Shown here one piece after another: positions 1 to 10,432 of a stretch of DNA of 64,000 nucleotides. Position numbers and translations under genes: made by a program. The DNA is taken from assembly GCA_016866235.1 (NCBI GenBank), contig VGMW01000002.1:124001-188000 (forward strand), written 5' to 3'. Numbering within the stretch: position 1 is the first letter of the stretch; each line of letters begins with the position of its first letter. The notes under the pieces are model-generated. The model did not search any database and was not told where the DNA came from. It was given only the letters and a program-made list of their open reading frames with translations. The DNA comes from Bacteroidota bacterium (GTDB lineage: Bacteria > Bacteroidota > Bacteroidia > Cytophagales > Cyclobacteriaceae).

Positions 1-2
1 TG

Positions 3-125
3 TTCGCTGTTGCTGATGCTGAAAAGCTTCCGGCCAGGAAAATGGATAGTGAGACTACACGAAAGTTCATGATTGAAAACAATCTTGAACAGCCGCTTAG
101 GATTGCAGGTGATTGGAAGTGGTGA
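3..125 (+). CDS. C-terminal fragment of a truncated CDS of unknown function (…RKFMIENNLEQPLRIAGDWKW*)
   Basis: Open frame from the window edge to TGA at 123-125; next gene is convergent (gltD). Too short to assign. Confidence 0.5.
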   Translation, partial: FAVADAEKLPARKMDSETTRKFMIENNLEQPLRIAGDWKW

Positions 126-133
126 TCGCTGCA

Positions 134-1618
134 CTAAATGTGCAGCAGCCCTTTTTCTTTGGCTTCCAGTTGTGTTTCACCCATGAGGTAGGAATCTACT
201 GCTCTTGCTGCCTCACGTCCCTCCGAAATGGCCCATACCACAAGGCTTTGCCCACGACGCATATCGCCGGCTGAAAAGACATACTCTACTGAAGTTTGGT
301 AGCGGTTGCATTTGACATTTCCACGTTCGTCGTACTCAATGCCCAATTGATCCAGCAATCCCTGATGCTGTGGGTGCAGAAATCCAAGCGCCAGAAGGGC
401 CAGATCACAAGGCAAGGTTCGCTCGGTACCGGGAACTTCTACGAATTGAGGTGCTTTGCCTGCTTCGTTTTTCCATTCGATGTCAACAACATTTAGACCA
501 GTCACCTTTCCTTCTTTGTTTCCAACGAATGATTTGGTGAGTATTGCCCATTGACGTTCGCAACCTTCTTCATGTGAAGTGGAAGTCCGTAGAATCATAG
601 GCCAGTTGGGCCAGGGCGTCACCGGATTTTTTTCCTTGGGAGGCTTCACCATTATTTCAAGCTGGGTCACCGATGAAGCGCCATGCCGGTTGCTGGTGCC
701 AACACAATCGGAGCCGGTATCTCCACCCCCGATGACGATCACATGCTTACCGGTAGCAAGAATTTCCTCTGCTTCGTGATTGTTTTCGTTGGAAGCCAAA
801 GGCTGTTTGCCGCTTACCCTCCGGTTCTGCTGTGTAAGGAAATCCATTGCGAATTCCACACCATCCAATTCACGTCCCGGAATTCCAAGGTCACGTGGTA
901 TGGTAGAGCCGCCACACAACAAGATAACATCAAACTCATCTCTTAATTGCTGAACCGGTACGTTAACACCGACGTTGGCGTTGGTTTGAAATTTAATCCC
1001 CTCAACTTCCATCAGTCGAACTCTTCTTTCGACGATACCCTTTTCAAGTTTAAAATCAGGAATACCATAGCGCAACAGCCCACCAATTTCATCCGAGCGC
1101 TCAAATACGGTGACGGAATGTCCTGCTGTATTAAGTTGGGAGGCAGCGGCTAACCCTGCAGGACCAGACCCGACCACGGCTACTTTTTTCCCGGTTCGTT
1201 TTCCCGGGATATTAGGCTTTACGTAACCCTCTTCAAAAGCTTTTTCAATGATTGACTTTTCAATGAATTCAATGGCAACGGGTGGCTTATTGATTCCGAG
1301 AACGCAGGACGATTCACAAGGTGCCGGACAAATTCTCCCGGTGAATTCAGGAAAATTATTGGTTGAAACAAGCAGTTCATAGGCTTGCTTCCAGTTTCCA
1401 TGATAAACCGCGTCGTTGAATTCAGGTATGATGTTGCCGAGGGGACAGCCATTGTGGCAAAATGGTACACCACAGTCCATGCAGCGTGAGGCCTGTTTAC
1501 GGGTGAGCTCTGTATTTCCGGTTTTCTCGATTTCGCGGTAATCTTTTAGCCGCTCGTTCACCTCCCGCTTTTGCGGCAATTCTCTTCCTATTTCAAGAAA
1601 CCCTGTTGGTTTACCCAT
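134..1618 (-). CDS. gltD: Glutamate synthase small subunit
   Basis: 494 aa; N-terminal CxxCxxxxC Fe-S motifs (RCMDCGVPFCHNGCPLGNIIPEFND), GSGPAGLAAA FAD and GGGDTGSD NADPH motifs; adjacent to gltB. Confidence 0.96.
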   Translation of the reverse strand: MGKPTGFLEIGRELPQKREVNERLKDYREIEKTGNTELTRKQASRCMDCGVPFCHNGCPLGNIIPEFNDAVYHGNWKQAYELLVSTNNFPEFTGRICPAPCESSCVLGINKPPVAIEFIEKSIIEKAFEEGYVKPNIPGKRTGKKVAVVGSGPAGLAAASQLNTAGHSVTVFERSDEIGGLLRYGIPDFKLEKGIVERRVRLMEVEGIKFQTNANVGVNVPVQQLRDEFDVILLCGGSTIPRDLGIPGRELDGVEFAMDFLTQQNRRVSGKQPLASNENNHEAEEILATGKHVIVIGGGDTGSDCVGTSNRHGASSVTQLEIMVKPPKEKNPVTPWPNWPMILRTSTSHEEGCERQWAILTKSFVGNKEGKVTGLNVVDIEWKNEAGKAPQFVEVPGTERTLPCDLALLALGFLHPQHQGLLDQLGIEYDERGNVKCNRYQTSVEYVFSAGDMRRGQSLVVWAISEGREAARAVDSYLMGETQLEAKEKGLLHI

Positions 1619-1629
1619 GTGCTGAACAG

Positions 1630-4600
1630 TTATTTAACTCCGTATTGAACCAGCGGAACTTTTTGCTTTCTTTTCTGAAGCGCAGCCTTGTAATCCATTG
1701 GCATGACCTTCACAAAGCGTGGATAGCATTCGTTCCAGTTTTTAAGAATCTCAGAAGCCACCTGGCTGCCAGTGAACGTGAAATGATCGAGAATCATGCG
1801 ACGAAGACCCTCTTCTTCCCCATCTTCGAAAGTATCGAACATCACCATCTCCGTATTACAATTCTTTTTGAAATCATTTTTCAGATCGTATATGTAGGCC
1901 ACACCACCGCTCATCCCTGCTGCAAAATTTCGACCTGTCTCGCCCAGTATGACAACGACGCCACCTGTCATGTATTCACAGCCGTGGTCGCCTACTCCTT
2001 CTACCACTACTTTTACACCAGAATTTCTAACGCAAAAGCGTTCACCAGCGCGACCTCGAATCCAGGCTTCGCCGGAGGTACCACCATAGAAGGCCACATT
2101 TCCTGCAATAATATTTTCTGCCGGATTGAAATCAGATTTTTTCGGTGGATATAAAATCAGCTGTGCACCAGAGAGGCCTTTGCCAAAATAATCGTTGGCG
2201 TCACCTTCTAACTCAAAGCGAAGTCCACCGGTACCGAAGGCACCAAAACTTTGTCCGGCCGTTCCCTGGTATTTAAAGTGAATGGTTCCCTTTGGCAATC
2301 CAGGTGCCAGGAATTTTTTGGAGATCTCATTTGAGAGCATGGCACCGACCGCCCTGTCGCGGTTGGTGATCGGAAAAGTTTTTTCTACCCGATCTAAGTT
2401 CTCCAGGGCAGGTCTAGAGGCACGAATCATTTCACGGTCAAGCACCAGATCGATACCGTGATCCTGATCTTCCTGTTTGAAGAGTGCAGTTTCCAGGCTC
2501 ATCGGCTCCTTATACACAACGGGTGAGAGGTCTAAATTGAAGTGCTTCCAGTTTGTGCGGTCTTTTACCACTTCAAGAAGATCGGTCTGCCCCACCATTT
2601 CATTTACCGTTCTGAATCCAAGTTCCGCCATGATCTCACGCAACTCTTCAGCAAGGAAAGTGAAAAGGTTTACCACGTGCTCAGGTTTTCCTGTAAATAG
2701 GGCCCGTAGCTCCGGGTTTTGTGTAGCCACCCCAACCGGACAGGTGTTCAAATGACACTTGCGCATCATAATGCAACCTTCCGTAACCAGTGCAGCAGTA
2801 GCAACGCCCCATTCTTCAGCGCCAAGGAGCGCCGCAATCGCGAGATCACGACCGGTTCTGATTTGTCCGTCCGTTTGAAGTGTAACACGTCCCCTTAATT
2901 TATTTTTTACCAAAGTCTGGTGCGTTTCAGCAAGACCAAGTTCCCATGGCAGACCGGCATGTCGAATGGAGCTTAAGGGGGAGGCACCGGTTCCACCATC
3001 GTGACCGGAAATCAAAATCACATCGGCATGGGCTTTTGCCACACCGGAGGCAATGGTTCCTACACCTGCCTCAGAAACGAGTTTAACACTGATGCGGGCA
3101 GTTCGGTTGGCATTTTTCAAATCAAAGATCAGCTGTGCCAGGTCTTCGATGGAATAAATGTCGTGGTGCGGCGGAGGGGAAATCAGGCCAACGCCAGGAG
3201 TTGAATGTCTCACTTTTCCAATCCACTCATCTACTTTATGACCCGGAAGCTGACCACCTTCACCGGGTTTTGCACCCTGTGCAATTTTAATCTGCAGTTC
3301 CTGAGCGTTGGACAGGTAGTAGCTCGTTACGCCGAAGCGTCCGGAGGCCACCTGCTTGATCGCAGAATTTTCCCAAGTCCCATCTTCTTTTTTCTGAAAA
3401 CGTATTTCATCTTCACCGCCCTCACCACAATTGCTTTTGCCGCCAATTTGGTTCATGGCAATTGCAAGGGTGCTGTGTGCCTCATGGCTGATGGATCCGA
3501 AGGACATGGCCCCCGTGGCAAACCTTTTGAAAATATTTTCTTTTGGCTCTACCTCGCTGATTGGAATCGATTTTCCTTTTCGGATTTTCAACAGACTACG
3601 AAGGGTGATATTTTTTTCACTCTGTTCATTGATGAGCCTGCTGTATCGCTTGAAGACGGTGTAATCATTTGCTTTGGTTGCCTGTTGAAGCAAATGAATG
3701 GTTTGCGGATTAAACAAATGTGCTTCACCCCTGTGTTTCCATTGATAAATGCCACCCACTTCCAGTCGCGGCGTGATGTTGTGTGAACTTGGAAAGGCAA
3801 GACTGTGCTTGATCAGTGCTTCATGTGCTATATCGTCCAGCGTTAATCCGCCAATGCGGCTAACGGTTCCGGTGAAATACTGATCAATAACCTCTTTGCT
3901 AATTCCAAGGGCCTCAAAAATCTGTGCACCATGATACGACTGCAGCGTACTGATTCCCATTTTGCTCATGATCTTGAGCAGCTCACCGCACACAGCCTTT
4001 TTGTAATGGTAAATGGCTTTCTCTTCTGTAAGCTCTTCCGACAGAAGATTTCTCTTCTTCATGTCGTGAATGGTTTGGTAAACCAGATACGGGTTAATGC
4101 CCGACGCACCAAATCCAAGTAAGGTGGCGTAGTGATGGGTTTCCCAAACATCTCCTGCTTCTACAATGAGCCCCACTTTTCCACGAAGACCTTTACGGAT
4201 GAGGTCGTGGTGCACGGCAGCGGTGACCAACAACGATGGGATTTGAGCGTGTCCGCTATCGAAGCTGCGGTCGGACAGATTGATGATGGTGAAACCATCT
4301 TCAATGGCATCGGTTACGTACTGACAAATGCGGTTTAGTCCTTTTTCCAATGAGCCTGGCTGACCATCGGCCCGGAAGTAGGTATAAATGGTTTTGGTTT
4401 GAAGGTGCCGATGATCGATGTATCGGATTTTTTCCAATTCATTGTTGGATAGGATCGGCACAGGAAGCTCAAGCGTAACGCAGTGCTCCGGTGTTTCTTC
4501 GAGCAGGTTAAGCGATCCTCCAACCCTTGAGGCCAGCGACATCACCATGCGTTCCCGAATGGGATCAATAGGTGGATTGGTTACCTGGGCGAAGAGTTGT

Positions 4601-6234
4601 TTGAAATAGCTTGAAAGATGTTGCGCCTGATCGGAAAGTACCGCCAACGGCACATCACTGCCCATCGAACCCAATGCTTCTTTTCCGGATTCGCACATCT
4701 GCGCAATCACCACACGGATGTCTTCACTGGTTAATCCAAAAGATATTTGCCTTTTTAGAAATGTATTGGAATCGTATTTGTGGAAACTTCCGCCTGGCTC
4801 AGGAAGATCCTGAAGCCTGACTTTATTTTCCCGAAGCCATTTTCCGTAAGGCTGTCTGCTGCAGATATCCCTTTTCAACTCATCGTCGCTGATGATTCTG
4901 CCCTCCTCCATATCAACCACAAACATTTTGCCCGGCTGAAGGCGGCCTTTGGCTGAGACCAACTCAGGATCAATATCCAGAACACCCACTTCACTGGACA
5001 TGATAACCCGGTCATCTTTGGTTACAATAAATCTTGAAGGCCGTAGACCATTTCGGTCGAGTGTAGCTCCGATTATTTTTCCATCGGTGAACGTTATGGA
5101 GGCAGGGCCATCCCACGGTTCCATCAGGTTTGCGTGGTATTCGTAAAAATCTTTTTTCTCCTGACTCATGTTTTCGTTGCCGTCCCATACCTCGGGGATC
5201 AGCATCATCATAACATGGGGCAATGATCGACCAGCGTGCACCAACAACTCAACTGCGTTATCAAGATTGGATGAATCGGAACCAAAGTTGTTGCAGATCG
5301 GCATGATCATGTCCAACTCTTCCCGGCTGAAAACATCTGATGCGAAAAAAGCTTCCTTAGAATGTAGCCAGTTGATGTTGCCCCGAATGGTGTTGATCTC
5401 GCCGTTGTGCGCAATAAACCTGAACGGATGGGCCAGTTTCCAGGAGGGTGAAGTATTGGTTGAAAATCTTGAATGAATTACCGCGAACGCTGAAACCAGC
5501 TCTTCATTTTGAAGGTCTGCAAAGTAATAACGCAGCTGACCACTGGTTAGCATTCCTTTGTAGACGATGGTTTTGTAGGAAAGTGAGGCGATATAGAAAT
5601 TGTGGTTCACCCCGGAAACCGACTCGCTGATAATCCTGGTTGCATACCTGCGTAGGATGAATAGCTTTCGTTCAAAATCTTCAGGATCGGCAATGCCATT
5701 AGGTCGCTGAATGAACACCTGCTCCATCACCGGCTCTGAGGCCAATGCTGTATCGCCCAGATCAGTATTGGTTACCGGAAGCGAGCGATAACCCAATACC
5801 GTCATTTTCATCTTTTTGATCTGACGGTTGAAAACGGTCCGGCATTCTTCCCTGACTTTTGAATCACCGGGAAAAAAGACAAGGCCTACAGCATAGGAGC
5901 CGAAGGCTGGAAGCTTAATTTTTAATCTTGAGCACTCGCTGATGAAAAACTCATGAGGAATCTGAATCAGAATACCGGCACCATCTCCTGTATTGGCTTC
6001 ACATCCACAGGCACCACGGTGTGCCATGCGCTCCAGCATTACCAAACCATCGCGGATGATTTGGTTTGATTTTCTTCCCTTGATGTTGGCAATGAAGCCT
6101 ACTCCGCAGGAATCCTTTTCAAAAGACGCTCTGTAAAGACCGGATTCAACGGCAACTGGAGTGCTAATGAGTGAGCTTCCTGGTTCAATGGATTGGCCAT
6201 TTGGCCCTGAATCCTGGGTATTTTTTTGGGTCAC
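1630..6234 (-). CDS. gltB: Glutamate synthase large subunit
   Basis: 1534 aa; SCGVGFIANIKGR N-terminal Ntn-type amidotransferase domain, FMN/glutamate synthase domain (SGHDGGTGASPLSSIRHAG), GXGXG C-terminal domain. Confidence 0.97.
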   Translation of the reverse strand: MTQKNTQDSGPNGQSIEPGSSLISTPVAVESGLYRASFEKDSCGVGFIANIKGRKSNQIIRDGLVMLERMAHRGACGCEANTGDGAGILIQIPHEFFISECSRLKIKLPAFGSYAVGLVFFPGDSKVREECRTVFNRQIKKMKMTVLGYRSLPVTNTDLGDTALASEPVMEQVFIQRPNGIADPEDFERKLFILRRYATRIISESVSGVNHNFYIASLSYKTIVYKGMLTSGQLRYYFADLQNEELVSAFAVIHSRFSTNTSPSWKLAHPFRFIAHNGEINTIRGNINWLHSKEAFFASDVFSREELDMIMPICNNFGSDSSNLDNAVELLVHAGRSLPHVMMMLIPEVWDGNENMSQEKKDFYEYHANLMEPWDGPASITFTDGKIIGATLDRNGLRPSRFIVTKDDRVIMSSEVGVLDIDPELVSAKGRLQPGKMFVVDMEEGRIISDDELKRDICSRQPYGKWLRENKVRLQDLPEPGGSFHKYDSNTFLKRQISFGLTSEDIRVVIAQMCESGKEALGSMGSDVPLAVLSDQAQHLSSYFKQLFAQVTNPPIDPIRERMVMSLASRVGGSLNLLEETPEHCVTLELPVPILSNNELEKIRYIDHRHLQTKTIYTYFRADGQPGSLEKGLNRICQYVTDAIEDGFTIINLSDRSFDSGHAQIPSLLVTAAVHHDLIRKGLRGKVGLIVEAGDVWETHHYATLLGFGASGINPYLVYQTIHDMKKRNLLSEELTEEKAIYHYKKAVCGELLKIMSKMGISTLQSYHGAQIFEALGISKEVIDQYFTGTVSRIGGLTLDDIAHEALIKHSLAFPSSHNITPRLEVGGIYQWKHRGEAHLFNPQTIHLLQQATKANDYTVFKRYSRLINEQSEKNITLRSLLKIRKGKSIPISEVEPKENIFKRFATGAMSFGSISHEAHSTLAIAMNQIGGKSNCGEGGEDEIRFQKKEDGTWENSAIKQVASGRFGVTSYYLSNAQELQIKIAQGAKPGEGGQLPGHKVDEWIGKVRHSTPGVGLISPPPHHDIYSIEDLAQLIFDLKNANRTARISVKLVSEAGVGTIASGVAKAHADVILISGHDGGTGASPLSSIRHAGLPWELGLAETHQTLVKNKLRGRVTLQTDGQIRTGRDLAIAALLGAEEWGVATAALVTEGCIMMRKCHLNTCPVGVATQNPELRALFTGKPEHVVNLFTFLAEELREIMAELGFRTVNEMVGQTDLLEVVKDRTNWKHFNLDLSPVVYKEPMSLETALFKQEDQDHGIDLVLDREMIRASRPALENLDRVEKTFPITNRDRAVGAMLSNEISKKFLAPGLPKGTIHFKYQGTAGQSFGAFGTGGLRFELEGDANDYFGKGLSGAQLILYPPKKSDFNPAENIIAGNVAFYGGTSGEAWIRGRAGERFCVRNSGVKVVVEGVGDHGCEYMTGGVVVILGETGRNFAAGMSGGVAYIYDLKNDFKKNCNTEMVMFDTFEDGEEEGLRRMILDHFTFTGSQVASEILKNWNECYPRFVKVMPMDYKAALQKRKQKVPLVQYGVK

Positions 6235-6437
6235 TTTTAGGGTCGGTGGTTAAGGGTTAAGAAGCTGGATTTCAGACCTCCCGGAAATCCACGCTAAAAA
6301 TAATTTTGGCGCAATCGGTAACAGTCATTAGGATGAAAAAGTTTTTAAAAATTTAATTCCATCAACCTAACAATTAGTAGCCACAACGATTGTGTTGGGT
6401 TCATTTTACCGGTTTATTTGCATTCAACTCCGACACT

Positions 6438-7796
6438 ATGGTAAAAGAATACATCGAACAAAATCAGACCAGATTCCTGGAAGAATTATTTGCCCTGCTG
6501 AGGGTTCCTTCTGTTAGTGCCGACAGCCGCTTCAAAGGCGATGTGCGCCAAACAGCTGAACTGGTTCGTCAGGCGTTGCTTGATGCTGGCGCCGACCATG
6601 CCCGGTTGTATGAAACTGCAGGCCATCCGATCGTTTATGGAGAGAAAAGGGTGAGTAATGATGCGCCTACGGTGTTGGTGTATGGTCATTATGACGTACA
6701 ACCCCCCGATCCACTTGACCTTTGGAACTCGCCCCCTTTTGAGCCGACTGTAAAGGACGGTAAAATCTTCGCGCGCGGTGCTTGCGACGATAAGGGGCAA
6801 TTTTTTATGCATGTAAAAGCCTTGGAGATCATGTCGAAAAAAAATCTCCATGGGTGTAATCTGAAATTTATGATCGAGGGCGAGGAGGAAGTTGGATCTG
6901 ATAACCTTGCACCTTTTGTAAAGGAGCATAAGGATCTTCTTAAAGCAGATGTGGTGCTGATCTCCGACACCTCGCTAATTTCTTTGGATACTCCTTCCAT
7001 AACCTGTGGACTCAGAGGGCTGAGCTATATGGAAGTTGAAGTAGAGTCCGCCAACAGGGATTTGCATTCAGGGGTTTATGGAGGCGCAGTCGCCAATCCG
7101 ATTAATATCCTCAGCAAGATGATCGCTTCACTTCACGATGATCAAGGCAGGGTTGCTATTCCAGGATTCTATGATAAGGTGCATAATCTGACTACCGAGG
7201 AGCGCGCTGAAATCAACCGTGCACCATTTAATGAGGAGCAGTATAAAAAGGAGATTGGACTGGAAGCCTTATACGGAGAGAAGGGCTTTACTACCATTGA
7301 GCGCACGGGCATACGGCCAACGTTGGATTGCAATGGAATTTGGGGAGGTTACACGGGTGAAGGTGCCAAGACCGTTCTACCGGCGCGAGCCAGCGCAAAA
7401 ATTTCCATGCGCTTGGTTCCTGATCAGCATCCAAATGAAATCACAGAACTTTTTTCAAATCATTTTAAGTCAATAGCTCCGCCATCGGTTCGTGTGCGCG
7501 TAAAGGCACACCATGGTGGTGAAGCGGCGGTGACGCCCACGGATTCAAAAGCTTTTTTAGCAGCCTCTTCTGCCTTTCAGGAAGTTTGGGGTAAAAAGCC
7601 TATTCCAACGAGGGATGGCGGAAGTATTCCAATCGTGGCATTGTTTAAAAGAGAGCTTGGATTGGATACAGTGCTGATGGGCTTTGGATTGGATACCGAT
7701 GCACTGCATTCTCCAAACGAGCATTACGGCATCAAAAATTTTCTGATTGGTATTGAGACCATTGTGGCGTTCAACCGCCACTTTGGAAAATCCTAA
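6438..7796 (+). CDS. M20 family metallopeptidase (dipeptidase)
   Basis: VLVYGHYDVQPPDPLDLW, GACDDKGQ, EGEEEVGS motifs. ORF opens at 6390 but ATG 6438 (MVKEYIEQNQ) is the more plausible start. Confidence 0.92.
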   Translation: MVKEYIEQNQTRFLEELFALLRVPSVSADSRFKGDVRQTAELVRQALLDAGADHARLYETAGHPIVYGEKRVSNDAPTVLVYGHYDVQPPDPLDLWNSPPFEPTVKDGKIFARGACDDKGQFFMHVKALEIMSKKNLHGCNLKFMIEGEEEVGSDNLAPFVKEHKDLLKADVVLISDTSLISLDTPSITCGLRGLSYMEVEVESANRDLHSGVYGGAVANPINILSKMIASLHDDQGRVAIPGFYDKVHNLTTEERAEINRAPFNEEQYKKEIGLEALYGEKGFTTIERTGIRPTLDCNGIWGGYTGEGAKTVLPARASAKISMRLVPDQHPNEITELFSNHFKSIAPPSVRVRVKAHHGGEAAVTPTDSKAFLAASSAFQEVWGKKPIPTRDGGSIPIVALFKRELGLDTVLMGFGLDTDALHSPNEHYGIKNFLIGIETIVAFNRHFGKS

Positions 7797-7805
7797 GCAG
7801 GATTT

Positions 7806-8711
7806 CTAGGCCTTCGGATGGGCCTGATCAAAGACTTTCTTAAGTTTTTCTACTGAATTGTGGGTGTAAACCTGTGTTGCAGCCAGGCTTGTATGACCCA
7901 GCAAATCCTTGACCGCATTGATTTCAGCGCCCTTGTTCAGCAGATGCGTGGCGTAGGTATGGCGTAGAACGTGTGGACTCTTTTTTTCTACGGATGAAAA
8001 AGCCTTGAGATGTTTTTTGACTATGCGATTCACAAACATTGGATAGAGTTTATCGCCAGAGTCGGTTACCAACAGACAGCCGTGGTCTTTTTTGTCTACA
8101 GATTTATTGCGCGACTTAAGGTATGATTTGATTACGGTTCCCAAGGAAGAGGCAAATGGAATGACCCTTTCCTTGTTTCTTTTTCCGAGCACCTTAATGG
8201 TTTCATCTCTAAAGTTGACAGCCGTTTCTTTCAGTCCGGTTAGTTCTGATAAACGCATGCCCGTACCGTAGAGCAACTCGAGAATCAGCCGTTCACGCCA
8301 ACCGCTGTGGTCATCGCTAAAGGTTTGGTTGTCCAACAATCCGGTCATCTCATTGTCCCGCACAAAATGCGGAAGCCTTTTGGCAGTTTTTAAAATCCTG
8401 ACTTTTAACATCGGATTTCGATCAATCTTTTGTTCGCGCAGAAGAAAGCGAAAGAAACTTCGAAGGCAGGCAATTTTCCGATTGACCGATGAAGGATCGA
8501 GTTGCTGATCGGAGAGACTGATGATCCAGCTTCTGATCATAGGATGAGAAGCCTGATCGGGTGTTGATTCGTAAGTTGTGGAGAGATACTGACTGAACTG
8601 AACCAGATCGGTCTGGTAGCTGGTTATGGTATGGGCGCTGGTCCTTTTTTCAAACTTGAGGAATTTGAGAAAGAGCGTTACCGAAGGATGGGCCTCCTGG
8701 GAGGATTTCAT
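7806..8711 (-). CDS. xerC: Tyrosine recombinase, XerC-like
   Basis: 301 aa; SAM-like N-terminal core-binding domain; catalytic GTGMRLSEL, HVLRHTYATHLL, LGHTSLAATQVYTH motifs. Confidence 0.88.
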   Translation of the reverse strand: MKSSQEAHPSVTLFLKFLKFEKRTSAHTITSYQTDLVQFSQYLSTTYESTPDQASHPMIRSWIISLSDQQLDPSSVNRKIACLRSFFRFLLREQKIDRNPMLKVRILKTAKRLPHFVRDNEMTGLLDNQTFSDDHSGWRERLILELLYGTGMRLSELTGLKETAVNFRDETIKVLGKRNKERVIPFASSLGTVIKSYLKSRNKSVDKKDHGCLLVTDSGDKLYPMFVNRIVKKHLKAFSSVEKKSPHVLRHTYATHLLNKGAEINAVKDLLGHTSLAATQVYTHNSVEKLKKVFDQAHPKA

Positions 8712-8736
8712 TCCTGAAATTTAGGAAATAAAAAAA

Positions 8737-8761
8737 CCCTTCCGGAGAACATCCGAAAGGG
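8737..8761 (-). terminator. Rho-independent terminator downstream of rpsU
   Basis: Minus strand CCCTTTCGGATGTTCTCCGGAAGGG followed by TTTTTTT, between rpsU and xerC. Confidence 0.75.
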
Positions 8762-8784
8762 AAAAAAGACCAGAATAATTCCGG

Positions 8785-8982
8785 TCAATAGTTGTCGGTA
8801 ACGAAAAGCTTCTGACGGTAAGCAGCGCGAATGATTTGATTTCTTCTGCGAACAGAAGGTTTCTCATAGGCTGTCCTGGCGCGGAGTTCGCGAAGGATTC
8901 CCGTCTTTTCGAATTTCTTTTTAAAGCGTTTTAGCGCTTTATCGATCGATTCGTTTTCTTTCAGGTTGATGATCAGAGGCAT
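8785..8982 (-). CDS. rpsU: 30S ribosomal protein S21
   Basis: 65 aa [47 protein letters not shown]. Confidence 0.95.
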   Translation of the reverse strand: MPLIINLKENESIDKALKRFKKKFEKTGILRELRARTAYEKPSVRRRNQIIRAAYRQKLFVTDNY

Positions 8983-9121
8983 TAACTTCTAAAAATTTTG
9001 AGGGGCAAATATAGTCTAAACTTTGAATCAGGCTATTCTTGGCCAATCATTCTTTATACCCTAACGGACGTTAGGAAAGGTTTTATTTTCTACTTTTGAC
9101 CTCTTTTTACCCAAGGAAAAA

Positions 9122-10432
9122 ATGCGGTTGGCTGTTGTAGGAACTGGTTATGTGGGCCTGGTAACAGGTGCTTGTTTCGCTGAAACCGGCAACACGGTCA
9201 CTTGTATTGATATTGATCGTGATAAGGTGGATAGGATGAAAGCCGGTCAGGTGCCGATTTATGAAAATGGCCTTGAGGAAATTTTCCATCGCAACCAACA
9301 GCAGGGCCGGCTTCGATTTACCTCCGATTTGAGGGAAGGAATTCAAGGTGCTGAGGTTATTTTTCTTGCGCTACCCACCCCTCCGGGTGAAAATGGATCT
9401 GCGGATCTAAGCTATGTGCTTGGTGTTGCAGATCAACTTGGGTTTTTGCTGTCCGGCTACACTGTAGTGGTGGATAAAAGCACTGTTCCGGTGGGCACCG
9501 CAGAAAAGGTGCAGCAGGCCGTAGCCAAAAATTCAACAGTAGCGTTTGATGTGGTTTCGAATCCGGAGTTTTTACGCGAAGGCCTGGCCATTGAAGATTT
9601 CATGAAACCCGAACGGGTTGTTATCGGAACCAACTCCCCCAAAGCCAAGGTGGTCATGGAGCGGTTGTATGCTCCATTTGTTCGTCAGGGCAATCCGATA
9701 TTTTTCATGGACGTGCGCTCAGCAGAACTGACCAAGTATGCCGCCAACGCTTTCCTCGCTACGAAGATTACTTTCATGAATGAAATCGCCAACCTGTGTG
9801 AACGGCTTGGCGCAAACGTTGATGATGTTCGAAAGGGTATCGGCTCGGACAGCAGAATTGGAAAACGATTTTTATTTTCCGGTATAGGGTATGGAGGAAG
9901 CTGTTTCCCTAAAGATGTTAAGGCTATGGCACAATCTTCTAGGGAGGTTGGTTATGATTTTAAAATCCTGGAATCGGTGATGAAGGTCAATAAATCCCAG
10001 AGAACAAAATTATTGCCGGTTATCCGGCACCAACTTGGTGGAAGTGTGAAAGGAAAAACAATTGCCATTTGGGGCTTGGCTTTTAAACCGCAAACCGACG
10101 ATATCCGGGAAGCACCTGCATTAGAAAATATTGATGTCCTTCTGGAAGAGGGCGCAGTATTACGGGTTCATGATCCTGAAGCTTCAAACAATGTGGAGAA
10201 AAAATATGGTGATCGTCTTATTTATTGTAATGCTCCACTAGAGGCAGCAGCAGGCGCTGATCTTTTATTCATTGCAACGGAGTGGCAACAATTCCGCTCT
10301 CCTGATTTCACGGAGTTGGGGCAGTTGATGAAAGGAAAAATTATAGTCGACGGAAGGAACCTCTATAACCTGGAGGAAATCAAAGAGAAAGGTTTTAAGT
10401 ATTTCAGTGTAGGCCGTAAACCGATTGAATGA
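9122..10432 (+). CDS. UDP-glucose 6-dehydrogenase
   Basis: 436 aa; [34 protein letters not shown] active-site motif. Confidence 0.96.
   Translation: MRLAVVGTGYVGLVTGACFAETGNTVTCIDIDRDKVDRMKAGQVPIYENGLEEIFHRNQQQGRLRFTSDLREGIQGAEVIFLALPTPPGENGSADLSYVLGVADQLGFLLSGYTVVVDKSTVPVGTAEKVQQAVAKNSTVAFDVVSNPEFLREGLAIEDFMKPERVVIGTNSPKAKVVMERLYAPFVRQGNPIFFMDVRSAELTKYAANAFLATKITFMNEIANLCERLGANVDDVRKGIGSDSRIGKRFLFSGIGYGGSCFPKDVKAMAQSSREVGYDFKILESVMKVNKSQRTKLLPVIRHQLGGSVKGKTIAIWGLAFKPQTDDIREAPALENIDVLLEEGAVLRVHDPEASNNVEKKYGDRLIYCNAPLEAAAGADLLFIATEWQQFRSPDFTELGQLMKGKIIVDGRNLYNLEEIKEKGFKYFSVGRKPIE

Noticed and set aside
128-146. Hairpin GCTGCAC-TAAAT-GTGCAGC near the gltD stop
   Set aside because: Might terminate the upstream + gene, but it overlaps gltD coding sequence and the T-run is offset (AGCCCTTTTTC); too weak to list as a terminator.
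1606-5630. Multiple plus-strand ORFs antisense to gltB (e.g. 1606-2154, 3205-3786)
   Set aside because: Low-complexity mirror frames of a well-conserved gene; no recognisable domains.
7806-8711. Tyrosine recombinase as evidence of an integrated mobile element
   Set aside because: Sequence and housekeeping context (next to rpsU) fit the chromosomal XerC family; no att repeats, phage or transfer genes nearby.
9006-9013. TATATTTG -7-like box upstream of rpsU (minus strand)
   Set aside because: No convincing TTG at the right spacing.
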